In this document: positions 35,502-44,136 of the stretch, one piece after another | Position numbering within the stretch: position 1 is the first letter of the stretch | Layout of the letters: every line of letters begins with the position of its first letter | Source: Flavobacterium aerium | GTDB lineage: Bacteria; Bacteroidota; Bacteroidia; Flavobacteriales; Flavobacteriaceae | DNA: 64,000 bases | Assembly (NCBI RefSeq): GCF_030766725.1 | Contig: NZ_JARQWR010000004.1 | Coordinates: 62,001-126,000, forward strand | Direction of reading: 5' to 3' | Position numbers and translations under genes: made by a program | The notes under the pieces: generated by a model | What the model was told of the DNA's origin: nothing | The model's database searches: none | Seen by the model: only the letters and a program-made list of their open reading frames with translations

Positions 35502-36599
35502 ATGAGAATAGCCATCGTAGGAACTCGAGGGGTACCGAATCACTATGGAGGATTTGAACAATTTGCCGAATTTTTTTCAGTATATCTTGTTGATAAAGGA
35601 CACGAGGTATACGTTTACAACACACACAATCATCCGTATCAAGAAAAAATATTTAAAGGAGTTCATATAATACACCAATACGACCCAGAATATAAGATTG
35701 GGACAGCTGGGCAATTCATCTACGATTTTAATTGTATCATGGACTCTAGGAAACGAAATTTCGATGTGATTCTGCAATTAGGATACACGAGTAATTCAAT
35801 CTGGCATTTTCTATTACCCAAAGAAGCAATCATTATTACAAACATGGACGGAATGGAATGGAAACGTTCCAAGTATTCCAAGAAAGTACAAAAGATGCTT
35901 CGTTATGCTGAGAAGCTAGCAGTAAAAAGTAGTGATTACTTAATTGCGGATTCGATTGGTATTCAAAAATATCTAAAAGAAAGGTATCAAAAAAATTCTA
36001 CCTATATTGCCTATGGAGCAACCACTTTTGATAATCCAGAAGTTGCTATTTTAGAAGAATATAAATTAGAACCCAATCAATATAATATGATATTGGCTCG
36101 ATTAGAACCAGAGAACAATATTGAAACAATTTTAGATGCAACCGTTTTGAGTAAAACAACAGTCATAACAATTGTTATTGGGAACTACAATACAAAGTTT
36201 GGTCAGTATTTAAAAAACAAATACAAAGAAATTTCAACGATTCATTTTTTAGGAGCAGTTTATAATCTCAATCATTTGAATAATTTGAGGTATTATTCAA
36301 TGCTTTATTTTCATGGTCACTCTGTAGGTGGTACAAATCCATCCCTGTTAGAAGCAATGGCCTCAAATGCGCTTATTTTAGCACACAACAATGATTTTAA
36401 TAAATCGATTTTAAAAGAAAATGCATTTTATTTTAGTACTACCGAAGAACTTAAAAATTTAATTCAGACGATTGAAAAAAAGGATAACTTGCAAAAACTT
36501 GCCAATAATTTTAAGGCAATTGTTGAAGAATTCAACTGGAATAAAATTAATGATCAATATTTACAATTACTAGAATACAGTGTGGCAAAAAATTACTAA
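35502..36599 (+). CDS. DUF1972-containing GT4-type glycosyltransferase
   Basis: The 365-residue protein starts with RIAIVGTRGVPNHYGGFEQFAE, the signature of DUF1972 proteins (rhamnosyltransferase-like, WchF/Cps type), and continues with NMDGMEWKRSKYSKKVQ and SDYLIADSIGIQKYL. The C-terminal half has LARLEPENNIETILDA and GGTNPSLLEAMASNALILA, corresponding to the GT4 donor-binding motif. It would add an early sugar to the lipid-linked repeat unit. A 108-bp gap precedes it, and it overlaps the next gene by 20 nt. Confidence 0.83.
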   Translation: MRIAIVGTRGVPNHYGGFEQFAEFFSVYLVDKGHEVYVYNTHNHPYQEKIFKGVHIIHQYDPEYKIGTAGQFIYDFNCIMDSRKRNFDVILQLGYTSNSIWHFLLPKEAIIITNMDGMEWKRSKYSKKVQKMLRYAEKLAVKSSDYLIADSIGIQKYLKERYQKNSTYIAYGATTFDNPEVAILEEYKLEPNQYNMILARLEPENNIETILDATVLSKTTVITIVIGNYNTKFGQYLKNKYKEISTIHFLGAVYNLNHLNNLRYYSMLYFHGHSVGGTNPSLLEAMASNALILAHNNDFNKSILKENAFYFSTTEELKNLIQTIEKKDNLQKLANNFKAIVEEFNWNKINDQYLQLLEYSVAKNY

Positions 36600-37812
36600 T
36601 ATTTTCACAAACCCAAAGGCAATTGTCTATACGCTAAGTGGTGTACTTATTACACTACCTATGGGGTATTTTATCAATACACTATCTGTAATTTTATTTG
36701 TAGTAACGACCATTTTTTGTGCTAAAGAGAATGGGTTTAAAATCAATAGAAAGCTAGTTCCATTGGTTTTAATTTACTTATTAATGTTAGTATCCGTACT
36801 TTGGTCTATAGATAGAGGAGCAACAATAAGTGCTTTAACCAAAGAATTATCACTCTTGGTTATACCAATTGCTTTTTTTATGATTCCAAACCTAACAAAA
36901 GAACAAACCCGTCTAATTTTTAGGAATTATAGTTACAGCATGGTATTCTATGGATTATTCTATTTAATCATTGCAACCATACGCTATGTTATATTTGAAG
37001 TAACAGATGTTTTTTTCTACCATGAGTTAGTAACGAAAGATGTTAATGCCATTTATGTATCTGTATTTATGTCATTTGCCATGTTCTTTTTTATTACAAA
37101 AAAATCAAAAAAACTTCTAGATAAAGGAATAATCATTTTCTTACTGATGATTGTATTTTTACTTTCTTCAAAAAATATTGTTGTTGTCGATATTCTATTA
37201 ATAATATCCTATTATCTATTTAGCATAAAAACAGATTTAAAAACAAGAATAATCAGTATTGTTTTCTTGACTATTGGAATAATTGGACTTTTTTATGTTG
37301 GGAAAATAAAAGAACGATTTTTACATGAAAATCAGTCCAATATTCAAGAAGCATGGACCTGTACAGATTTTGGACAAAACTATTATTTACCAGGAACAGC
37401 TTTTCGGGTATATCAGTTTAGAATTTTTACAGAAATGCTCCAAGAAGACCCTATATTCTTTACAGGATATGGATTGAATGCCTCAAAACCTAAAATAGAA
37501 GCAAAAACAGTACAATATAATTTGCATAATGGATATGGAGGTTTTAATTTTCACAATCAATATACCCAAATTTTTGCTGAGTTAGGTGTTTTGGGATTTC
37601 TATTATTATTGTTAATATTATTTATAAATTTAAGAAAATCGATAATTAATAAAGATTTTCTTCATATTGCTTTTGCGATAACAATGATAATCCTATTTTT
37701 GACGGAATCATTTTTATGGAGACAACGAGGAGTAGTTTTTTTTACAATTATTTACTGTGTTTTTATTACTACTGATGTGATGTCAAAGAAGGTTATCTTA
37801 AAAAGAGATTAG
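36580..37812 (+). CDS. O-antigen ligase/polymerase family membrane protein
   Basis: The 410-residue protein begins at a GTG (36580) inside the end of the upstream glycosyltransferase gene, a 20-nt overlap implying coupling. It has about eleven hydrophobic segments. A large outer loop (around residues 230-320) contains FRIFTEMLQEDPIFFTGYGLNAS and ends with FNFHNQYTQIFAELGVLGFLLLL, which is the characteristic loop and HNxxxxxxxExGxxG region of Wzy_C/WaaL proteins. It probably joins or polymerises the glycan in the periplasm. It is the better match to O-antigen ligases of the two candidates. Confidence 0.78.
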   Translation: MWQKITNIFTNPKAIVYTLSGVLITLPMGYFINTLSVILFVVTTIFCAKENGFKINRKLVPLVLIYLLMLVSVLWSIDRGATISALTKELSLLVIPIAFFMIPNLTKEQTRLIFRNYSYSMVFYGLFYLIIATIRYVIFEVTDVFFYHELVTKDVNAIYVSVFMSFAMFFFITKKSKKLLDKGIIIFLLMIVFLLSSKNIVVVDILLIISYYLFSIKTDLKTRIISIVFLTIGIIGLFYVGKIKERFLHENQSNIQEAWTCTDFGQNYYLPGTAFRVYQFRIFTEMLQEDPIFFTGYGLNASKPKIEAKTVQYNLHNGYGGFNFHNQYTQIFAELGVLGFLLLLLILFINLRKSIINKDFLHIAFAITMIILFLTESFLWRQRGVVFFTIIYCVFITTDVMSKKVILKRD

Positions 37813-37817
37813 AATAA

Positions 37818-38801
37818 ATGAAAAGAATACTTATTACAGGTGCTGCGGGCTTTTTAGGATCACATTTGTGTGATCGATTTATTAAAGAAGGATACTTCGT
37901 TATTGGGATGGACAATCTAATTACGGGTGATTTAAAGAATATAGAACATTTATTTAAAGAAGCTAATTTTGAATTTTACCATCATGATATTACAAAATTT
38001 GTCCATGTACCAGGAGAGTTAGACTATATTTTACACTTTGCATCACCAGCTAGCCCAATAGATTATTTAAAAATTCCGATTCAAACCTTAAAAGTTGGCT
38101 CGTTAGGAACACATAATTTATTAGGTTTAGCAAGAGTAAAGAAATCAAGAATATTAATCGCATCCACATCAGAAGTATATGGAGATCCGTTAGTACATCC
38201 GCAAACAGAAGATTATTATGGGAACGTAAATACAATTGGACCAAGAGGCGTATATGACGAAGCAAAGCGTTTTCAAGAATCGCTAACAATGGCCTACCAT
38301 ACGTTTCATGGTTTAGAAACAAGAATCGTAAGAATATTTAATACCTACGGTCCAAGAATGAGGCTAAATGATGGTAGAGTAATCCCTGCATTTATAGGAC
38401 AAGCATTAAGAGGAGAAGATCTAACCATTTTTGGAGATGGGATGCAGACACGCTCATTTTGTTATGTAGATGACCAAGTGGAGGGCGTTTTCAGATTATT
38501 ACATAGTGATTATGCAGAACCAGTAAATATTGGAAATCCAGATGAAATTACAATCAAAGATTTTGCAGAAGAAATTATAAAACTGACTGGCACAGAACAA
38601 AAAGTAGTATACAAACCACTACCAATTAATGACCCACTACAAAGGCAACCAGATATTACACTGGCCAAAAAACTTTTAGGATGGGAACCTAAAGTATCCC
38701 GCGAAGAAGGGATGAAAATTACCTATGATTATTTCAGGAATTTAACTGCTGAAGAGCTAAAAAATGAAGATCATAAAGATTTTACAAAGTACATTATCTA
38801 G
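37818..38801 (+). CDS. UDP-glucuronate decarboxylase (UDP-xylose synthase)-like SDR
   Basis: The 327-residue extended SDR has [14 protein letters not shown] at the NAD site, [35 protein letters not shown] and [17 protein letters not shown] with Tyr-x3-Lys. It continues with [19 protein letters not shown] and [13 protein letters not shown]. These are close to UXS enzymes, which convert UDP-glucuronate to UDP-xylose. It is 5 nt after the ligase-like gene and overlaps the stop/start of the next by one base. The UDP-glucose dehydrogenase that would make UDP-GlcA is not in this window. Confidence 0.85.
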   Translation: MKRILITGAAGFLGSHLCDRFIKEGYFVIGMDNLITGDLKNIEHLFKEANFEFYHHDITKFVHVPGELDYILHFASPASPIDYLKIPIQTLKVGSLGTHNLLGLARVKKSRILIASTSEVYGDPLVHPQTEDYYGNVNTIGPRGVYDEAKRFQESLTMAYHTFHGLETRIVRIFNTYGPRMRLNDGRVIPAFIGQALRGEDLTIFGDGMQTRSFCYVDDQVEGVFRLLHSDYAEPVNIGNPDEITIKDFAEEIIKLTGTEQKVVYKPLPINDPLQRQPDITLAKKLLGWEPKVSREEGMKITYDYFRNLTAEELKNEDHKDFTKYII

Positions 38802-40153
38802 TGAGAAATAATACAGGAAGATATTCAGGGTATATAAGACCATTTTCATATTTGATTGACTTAGTCATTATCAATGGCGCTTCTATGGTATTATTGCCAG
38901 AAAATTTTCATTCCCTGTATTTATGGGGTTTTTTAAGCCTTTCTTGGATAATAATTGCAATGAATATAGGCTTTTATGAAGTCTATCGTTATACAAAAGT
39001 ACTTACGATTTTTAATAAAATATTCAAACAATTTTCGCTCTTTACAATAGTATGTTTTGCCTTTGCAGGATTTTATACAAAGTATTCAGAATCAGAGATA
39101 ATTTTATATTTCACTATTATATCAATAGTTTTAATATCACTAATTAAGCTATTTATATACTATTTTTTAAGGAAATACAGAGTCCTATATGGCGGTAACT
39201 ATAGAAAAGTAGTTATTGTAGGAAAAGGGAAAAGCGTAGGGCAATTGATCAATTTCTTTACAGAAAATCCAGATTATGGCTATAAGCTCGTCAATGTATT
39301 TAACCTAGAAACAGATAAAAGAGAACAGATAAATGAATGTTTTTCTTTCGTTTTAGAGAATAAAGTGGATGAGATTTATTGCTCCCTTTCAGATTTAAAT
39401 AATAATGAAGTAAATGAATTCATTGATTTTACAGATAACAATCTTAAAATATTAAAATTTTTACCAGACAATAAAGAAGTCTTTGCTAGAAATCTAACAT
39501 TCGATTATTACGATTATATCCCTGTTATTTCTTTACGAAATATCCCATTAGATAATACATTGAATAAAGTATTAAAAAGAACCTTTGATATTTTGTTCTC
39601 ATTATTGATCATTTTAGGGATATTAACATGGTTGATTCCTATACTAGCCATATTCATTAAATGGCAGTCCGAAGGACCAATCTTTTTTAAACAAAAACGT
39701 AACGGATTAAATTATCAGGAATTCTATTGCTATAAATTTAGATCAATGGAAATTAATGATATGGCCGATTTACATCAAGTTACCAAAGATGATCCAAGAA
39801 TTACCAGAATAGGAAGATTCATTAGAAAAACTAGTATTGACGAATTACCACAGTTCTTTAATGTACTATTAGGCGATATGTCTGTAGTAGGTCCTAGGCC
39901 GCATATGGTGAGCCATACGGAGATGTATGCACGTCGCATAGACAAGTTTATGGTACGCCACTTTATCAAGCCAGGAATCACAGGATTAGCACAAACCAAA
40001 GGATTCCGCGGGGAAGTTGAAAATGACACAGATATAATCTTTAGAGTGAAATACGATATTTTCTATCTTGAAAACTGGTCGCTTCTATTAGATGTTAAAA
40101 TTGTTTTTATGACTTTATATAATGCTCTCAAAGGAGAAGATAAAGCATATTAA
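38801..40153 (+). CDS. Polyprenyl-phosphate glycosyl-1-phosphate transferase (initiating enzyme)
   Basis: The 450-residue protein begins at a GTG that shares its G with the stop codon of the UXS-like gene. It has four N-terminal helices, a Rossmann-like central part (GGNYRKVVIVGKGKSVGQL), a fifth helix (residues about 260-285), and the catalytic bacterial sugar transferase domain. That domain contains the Asp-Glu pair region ITRIGRFIRKTSIDELPQ, VGPRPHMVSH and PGITGLAQTKGFRG. This WcaJ/WbaP-like enzyme transfers sugar-1-phosphate to undecaprenyl phosphate to start repeat-unit synthesis. It is the last gene of the locus. Confidence 0.9.
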   Translation: MRNNTGRYSGYIRPFSYLIDLVIINGASMVLLPENFHSLYLWGFLSLSWIIIAMNIGFYEVYRYTKVLTIFNKIFKQFSLFTIVCFAFAGFYTKYSESEIILYFTIISIVLISLIKLFIYYFLRKYRVLYGGNYRKVVIVGKGKSVGQLINFFTENPDYGYKLVNVFNLETDKREQINECFSFVLENKVDEIYCSLSDLNNNEVNEFIDFTDNNLKILKFLPDNKEVFARNLTFDYYDYIPVISLRNIPLDNTLNKVLKRTFDILFSLLIILGILTWLIPILAIFIKWQSEGPIFFKQKRNGLNYQEFYCYKFRSMEINDMADLHQVTKDDPRITRIGRFIRKTSIDELPQFFNVLLGDMSVVGPRPHMVSHTEMYARRIDKFMVRHFIKPGITGLAQTKGFRGEVENDTDIIFRVKYDIFYLENWSLLLDVKIVFMTLYNALKGEDKAY

Positions 40154-40277
40154 TCATACCCTTCAAGATTTAATTTCTGTAGCCCTTCTAAGGCTAAATT
40201 CACTGTTTCTGGTATAAAGTATACCAGATGGTTAATAGTTTTTAATAAAATAATTATTTTTTGAAAACAAAAGCCAT

Positions 40278-40285
40278 TAATTTTG
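40278..40285 (+). promoter_or_regulatory. Probable -7 element of purD
   Basis: TAATTTTG matches TANNTTTG and is 28 nt before the ATG at 40314. The nearest TTTG upstream (40260-40263) is only 14 nt away, shorter than usual. Confidence 0.5.
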
Positions 40286-40313
40286 GGAACTAATAAACAA
40301 CAACACACACATC

Positions 40314-41585
40314 ATGATAATTTTACTATTAGGTTCAGGAGGAAGAGAACATGCATTAGCGTGGAAAATGTTACAAAGTGCGAAATGTTCTAAACTATTT
40401 GTTGCGCCAGGAAATGCTGGAACAGAGCAAATTGCAACGAATGTAAATATAGCGCCAACAGATTTTGTAGCAATTAAAGACTTTGTAATTGATCAAAATA
40501 TTGAAATGGTTGTGGTAGGGCCAGAAGATCCACTAGTTCTTGGAATTCACGATTTCTTTTTGGCAGATGAAAAATTAAGAGATATTCCTGTAATTGGACC
40601 ATCAAAACTAGGAGCAAAACTAGAAGGAAGTAAAGAATTCGCGAAAGAATTTTTATTAAAACACAGAATACCAACACCAGCATACCATAGTTTTACCAAA
40701 GAAACGGTACTAAAAGGACACCATTTTTTGGAAACATTACACCCACCATATGTTTTAAAAGCAGATGGTTTAGCAGCTGGTAAAGGAGTTTTAATTTTGC
40801 ATGATTTAGAAGAAGCAAAACAAGAACTAACCAATATGCTTGTGGATGAAAAATTTGGTGCTGCAAGTTCAAAAGTAGTTGTAGAAGAGTTTTTACACGG
40901 AATAGAATTGAGCTGTTTTGTTTTAACGGATGGTAAGAACTATAAAATACTACCAACGGCTAAAGATTATAAAAGAATAGGAGATGGTGATACAGGACTT
41001 AATACAGGTGGTATGGGAGCAGTTTCTCCAGTTCCATTTGCAGATAAAGCACTATTAGAAAAAATAGAAAATAGAATTGTTAAGCCTACTATTGATGGAT
41101 TACACCACGATGGGATACCGTATAAAGGTTTCATCTTTATAGGTCTTTTTAATGTAAATAATGACCCATACGTTATTGAATATAATGTAAGAATGGGCGA
41201 TCCAGAAACAGAAGTTGTAATCCCAAGATTAAAAACAGATTTAGTAGAACTATTCGAAGCTGTAGCCAATCAAACATTAGATAAAATTGATCTGGAAATT
41301 GATAGTAGAAGCGCTACAACAATTATGGTTGTTTCAGGAGGTTATCCAGAAGACTATGAAAAAGGAAAAGTTATTGTAGGATTGAATTCTGTAGAAGATT
41401 CATTAGTATTTCATGCAGGAACAAAAATGGACAATGGCCAAGTAGTTACAAATGGTGGAAGAGTATTAGCAATAACTTCATTCGGGGAAAACTTCGAAGA
41501 AGCCATAAAAAAATCTTACCAAAATATAGATAAACTAAATTTTGATAAGATGTATTTTAGAAAAGATATAGGTTTCGACTTATGA
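40314..41585 (+). CDS. purD: Phosphoribosylamine-glycine ligase
   Basis: The 423-residue protein is a complete GARS enzyme. It begins IILLLGSGGREHALAWKM, with APGNAGTEQ, VVVGPEDPLVLGI, the ATP-grasp parts PYVLKADGLAAGKGVLIL and VVEEFLHGIELSCF, GLNTGGMGAVSP, and NVRMGDPETEVVIPRL. It ligates glycine to phosphoribosylamine with ATP, the second step of purine synthesis. It is monocistronic and its end overlaps the convergent DUF6341 gene by 6 bp. Confidence 0.95.
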   Translation: MIILLLGSGGREHALAWKMLQSAKCSKLFVAPGNAGTEQIATNVNIAPTDFVAIKDFVIDQNIEMVVVGPEDPLVLGIHDFFLADEKLRDIPVIGPSKLGAKLEGSKEFAKEFLLKHRIPTPAYHSFTKETVLKGHHFLETLHPPYVLKADGLAAGKGVLILHDLEEAKQELTNMLVDEKFGAASSKVVVEEFLHGIELSCFVLTDGKNYKILPTAKDYKRIGDGDTGLNTGGMGAVSPVPFADKALLEKIENRIVKPTIDGLHHDGIPYKGFIFIGLFNVNNDPYVIEYNVRMGDPETEVVIPRLKTDLVELFEAVANQTLDKIDLEIDSRSATTIMVVSGGYPEDYEKGKVIVGLNSVEDSLVFHAGTKMDNGQVVTNGGRVLAITSFGENFEEAIKKSYQNIDKLNFDKMYFRKDIGFDL

Positions 41586-41810
41586 TAAGAACGAATGGGC
41601 GCTAGTATCTTGATTTTCTTCGTTGTTGTCTTTGTGGAGTTTCAATTGCTTTACCCAGTAAACAATTGATGCAATACAAATAATTGCAAAAATCCAACTC
41701 ATGATATTAGCGACCCACCAGTTTTCCAATTCTAATTTTCTTAGAAAGTCCATTGGTATAAATAATATCTTTTCAAATAAGTATTGTATTCCTTCAAAAA
41801 AAGCTTTCAT
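41580..41810 (-). CDS. DUF6341-like small membrane protein
   Basis: I choose the ATG at 41810 (76 residues, MKAFFEGIQYLFEKILF), because the family begins this way and the longer frame to 41858 adds a cysteine-rich non-conserved stretch. One membrane helix (WWVANIMSWIFAIICIASIVYWV) is followed by a charged tail. It recurs in Flavobacteriaceae next to the DUF6427 gene and upp; its function is unknown. It is divergent from DUF6427 and overlaps the purD stop convergently. Confidence 0.7.
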   Translation of the reverse strand: MKAFFEGIQYLFEKILFIPMDFLRKLELENWWVANIMSWIFAIICIASIVYWVKQLKLHKDNNEENQDTSAHSFLS

Positions 41811-41858
41811 CTCTAAACAAGTATTATATTTACAATCACAAAAGTATAAAATATCCAC

Positions 41859-42803
41859 ATGATAACAAGTGTTTTTAGTAAATCAAGACCTATAAATTAT
41901 ATTTTAGTTACAATACTTCTTGTTTTAGCCTTTTTATTATGCCAATTAAACACTTCAGAATGGATTCATTCTTTTGCAAAAGTGGTAGATAAGATATTGT
42001 TATTGTGCGTTTTAGTATGTTCTGTTTTTGTCTCGAATTTCATCACGAAGAAAAATGGACTAAGCAAGGATAATAGTTATTCCTTTTTGTTATTTTTCGC
42101 TTTTCTAATCCTTTTTCCTACAATATTTGTAAATACGAATATTATTATTTCGAATTTTTTCGTCTTGTTAGCCTTAAGACGTCTTATTTCGTTGCAATCA
42201 TTAGTCACACCCAAAGAGAAAATTTTCGATGCCTCTTTCTGGATTTGTATGGCAGCCCTCTTTCATTTTTGGAGTATACTATTTATTCTATTGGTCTTTA
42301 TATCCATAATATTCCACGTTTCACGTGATTACAGAAATTGGATTATACCCTTTATTGCATTTTCTGCAGTAGTGATTATTTATGTTTTAGCAGACTTAGT
42401 GTTTGATAAAACATTGATATTTAATTTATTAGATAAAGTTGGCGTTGAATTTAATTTCCAATATTTTGATAATAAATTTCAGAATATTGCCTTTGTATTC
42501 TATACAGTAGTGGCAGTAGTATTTCTATTCAATCAGATATTTACCATGAATAGTAAGCCAATTAACCTACATGCATCGTATAAGAAAATAATTTTCACCT
42601 TTATAATTGGAGTAGTTGTATTTGTGTTATCAACACATAAAAACAATAGTTTCCTTGTTTTTACATTTGCACCCATGTCAATAATGGGCGCAAATTTAAT
42701 TGAATCATTTGAGAAATATTGGATGAAAGAAGCATTAATTATTATCCTATTATTGGTAGGAATGATTATCTACATCTCTCAATTACCTTCGGCTATTTTA
42801 TAG
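41859..42803 (+). CDS. DUF6427-like polytopic membrane protein
   Basis: The 314-residue protein has about ten hydrophobic segments and starts MITSVFSKSRPINYILVTILL. A short motif NFFVLLALRRLISLQS and the end LIESFEKYWMKEALI are the most recognisable parts of this Bacteroidota family. Its layout recalls small Wzy/GT-C-like membrane proteins, but no catalytic motif is clear. It converges with upp, overlapping it by 6 bp. The conserved company of DUF6341 and upp is the only functional hint. Confidence 0.68.
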   Translation: MITSVFSKSRPINYILVTILLVLAFLLCQLNTSEWIHSFAKVVDKILLLCVLVCSVFVSNFITKKNGLSKDNSYSFLLFFAFLILFPTIFVNTNIIISNFFVLLALRRLISLQSLVTPKEKIFDASFWICMAALFHFWSILFILLVFISIIFHVSRDYRNWIIPFIAFSAVVIIYVLADLVFDKTLIFNLLDKVGVEFNFQYFDNKFQNIAFVFYTVVAVVFLFNQIFTMNSKPINLHASYKKIIFTFIIGVVVFVLSTHKNNSFLVFTFAPMSIMGANLIESFEKYWMKEALIIILLLVGMIIYISQLPSAIL

Positions 42804-43451
42804 TTTGTTTCCGTAAGCTAAATCACCAGCATCACCAAGCCCAGGAACAATATAGTTTTTTTCATTTAAACACTCATCAAGAGCAGCTACCCAAAGATGG
42901 CAGTTATCGGGTAAATTCTTTTTCAGGAAATCAATACCTTCTGGAGCTGCAATAACTACCGCAATATGAATTTCTTTTGGAGTACCACGCTCCATCAATT
43001 TATTGTAAACGGCAACCATGGAATGACCTGTGGCCAACATAGGGTCGATTAACAAGAAGTTTTTATTCTCAATAGAAGGAACTGCTTGATATTCAACAGC
43101 TATTTCAAAATAATCATCATTATTCGGGTGATGTCTGTAAGCAGAAACAAAACCATTTTCAGCATCATCAAAGTAGTTTAAAAAACCAATATGCAAAGGC
43201 AATCCAGCTCTCAAGATTGAACAAAGAACAAGTTTATCCTCCAGTTCAGTGGTTTGTTTTATACCTAAAGGAGTAGTGATTTCTATTGTTTTATAATTCA
43301 GATCTTTACTTAATTCATAAGCCATGATTTCTCCAATTCGCTCAATATTTCTACGGAAACGCATGCTGTCTTTATGGACGTCTACATTTCTGATTTGACC
43401 TAAAAAATGATTTAAAATACTGTTCCCTTCTGAAATGTAATGGATATGCAT
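42798..43451 (-). CDS. upp: Uracil phosphoribosyltransferase
   Basis: The 217-residue protein has ILRAGLPLHIGFLNYFDDAENGFVSAYRHH and the PRPP-binding LIDPMLATGHSMVAVYNKL. A late VPGLGDAGDLAYGNK matches the uracil-binding C-terminus of Upp. It salvages uracil to UMP. It is on the minus strand facing DUF6427, and its 5' end is divergent from the DUF4254 gene. Confidence 0.93.
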   Translation of the reverse strand: MHIHYISEGNSILNHFLGQIRNVDVHKDSMRFRRNIERIGEIMAYELSKDLNYKTIEITTPLGIKQTTELEDKLVLCSILRAGLPLHIGFLNYFDDAENGFVSAYRHHPNNDDYFEIAVEYQAVPSIENKNFLLIDPMLATGHSMVAVYNKLMERGTPKEIHIAVVIAAPEGIDFLKKNLPDNCHLWVAALDECLNEKNYIVPGLGDAGDLAYGNKL

Positions 43452-43474
43452 ATGCTAAGATTAAAATGTGTTAG

Positions 43475-43502
43475 TTTGTTAAAAGTATAAAAAGTATATT
43501 TG
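43475..43502 (+). promoter_or_regulatory. Promoter of the DUF4254-GT9 operon
   Basis: TTTG at 43475-43478 and TATATTTG at 43495-43502, 16 nt apart, lie about 19 nt before the ATG at 43522. Confidence 0.6.
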
Positions 43503-43521
43503 TATTCAAAAATGTAAAGAT

Positions 43522-44124
43522 ATGTTTTCCAAATTAGCCTACCCTATATTTGAACAAAGTATTCAGGATTATCACAAGTTTGATAATGTAGATCAACCCA
43601 TCAATAATCCATATCCAAAGGATAAAATTGAGCATTTATTATATTTAAAAAACTGGATTGATACAGTTCAATGGCATTTTGAAGACATCATTCGTGATCC
43701 AAAGATTGATCCGGTAGAAGCTTTAAAATTAAAAAGAAGAATAGATGCATCCAATCAGGAACGTACTGATATGGTCGAGTATATTGATGGATATTTTCTT
43801 CAAAAATACAGTGATGTTAAAGTAAAACCAGGTGCGAAAATTAATTCTGAAAGTCCAGCTTGGGCAATTGACAGATTATCAATTTTATCATTGAAAATTT
43901 ATCATATGAATGAAGAAGCAACTCGTGCTGAAGCAACACCAGAACACAGAGAGAAATGTCAAATAAAACTGAACGTTTTATTAGAACAAAGAACAGATCT
44001 TTCGACTGCAATTGACGATTTATTGACCGATATTGAGAACGGAGATAAATTCATGAAAGTGTACAAACAAATGAAGATGTACAATGATGAAGAATTAAAC
44101 CCTGTTTTATACCAAAACAAGTAA
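43522..44124 (+). CDS. DUF4254 domain protein
   Basis: The 200-residue soluble helical protein matches the Bacteroidota DUF4254 family: DNVDQPINNPYPKDKIEHLLYLKNWIDTVQWHFEDIIRDP, followed by RRIDASNQERTDMVEYID. The family is regularly next to a family 9 glycosyltransferase, as here (12 nt gap), and is thought from this context to serve lipopolysaccharide or related glycan synthesis, but no activity is established. No signal peptide or membrane helix is present. Confidence 0.78.
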   Translation: MFSKLAYPIFEQSIQDYHKFDNVDQPINNPYPKDKIEHLLYLKNWIDTVQWHFEDIIRDPKIDPVEALKLKRRIDASNQERTDMVEYIDGYFLQKYSDVKVKPGAKINSESPAWAIDRLSILSLKIYHMNEEATRAEATPEHREKCQIKLNVLLEQRTDLSTAIDDLLTDIENGDKFMKVYKQMKMYNDEELNPVLYQNK

Positions 44125-44136
44125 TAATTTTTAAGA

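Noticed and set aside
40209..40227. Palindrome CTGGTATA-AAG-TATACCAG as terminator of the polysaccharide locus
   Set aside because: The stem is only 8 bp and no T-run directly follows it; it could equally be an operator, and there is no evidence to choose.
41811..41858. 16-residue extension of the DUF6341-like protein
   Set aside because: The extra residues (Cys-rich) are not part of the family start and would overlap the intergenic region shared with the divergent gene.
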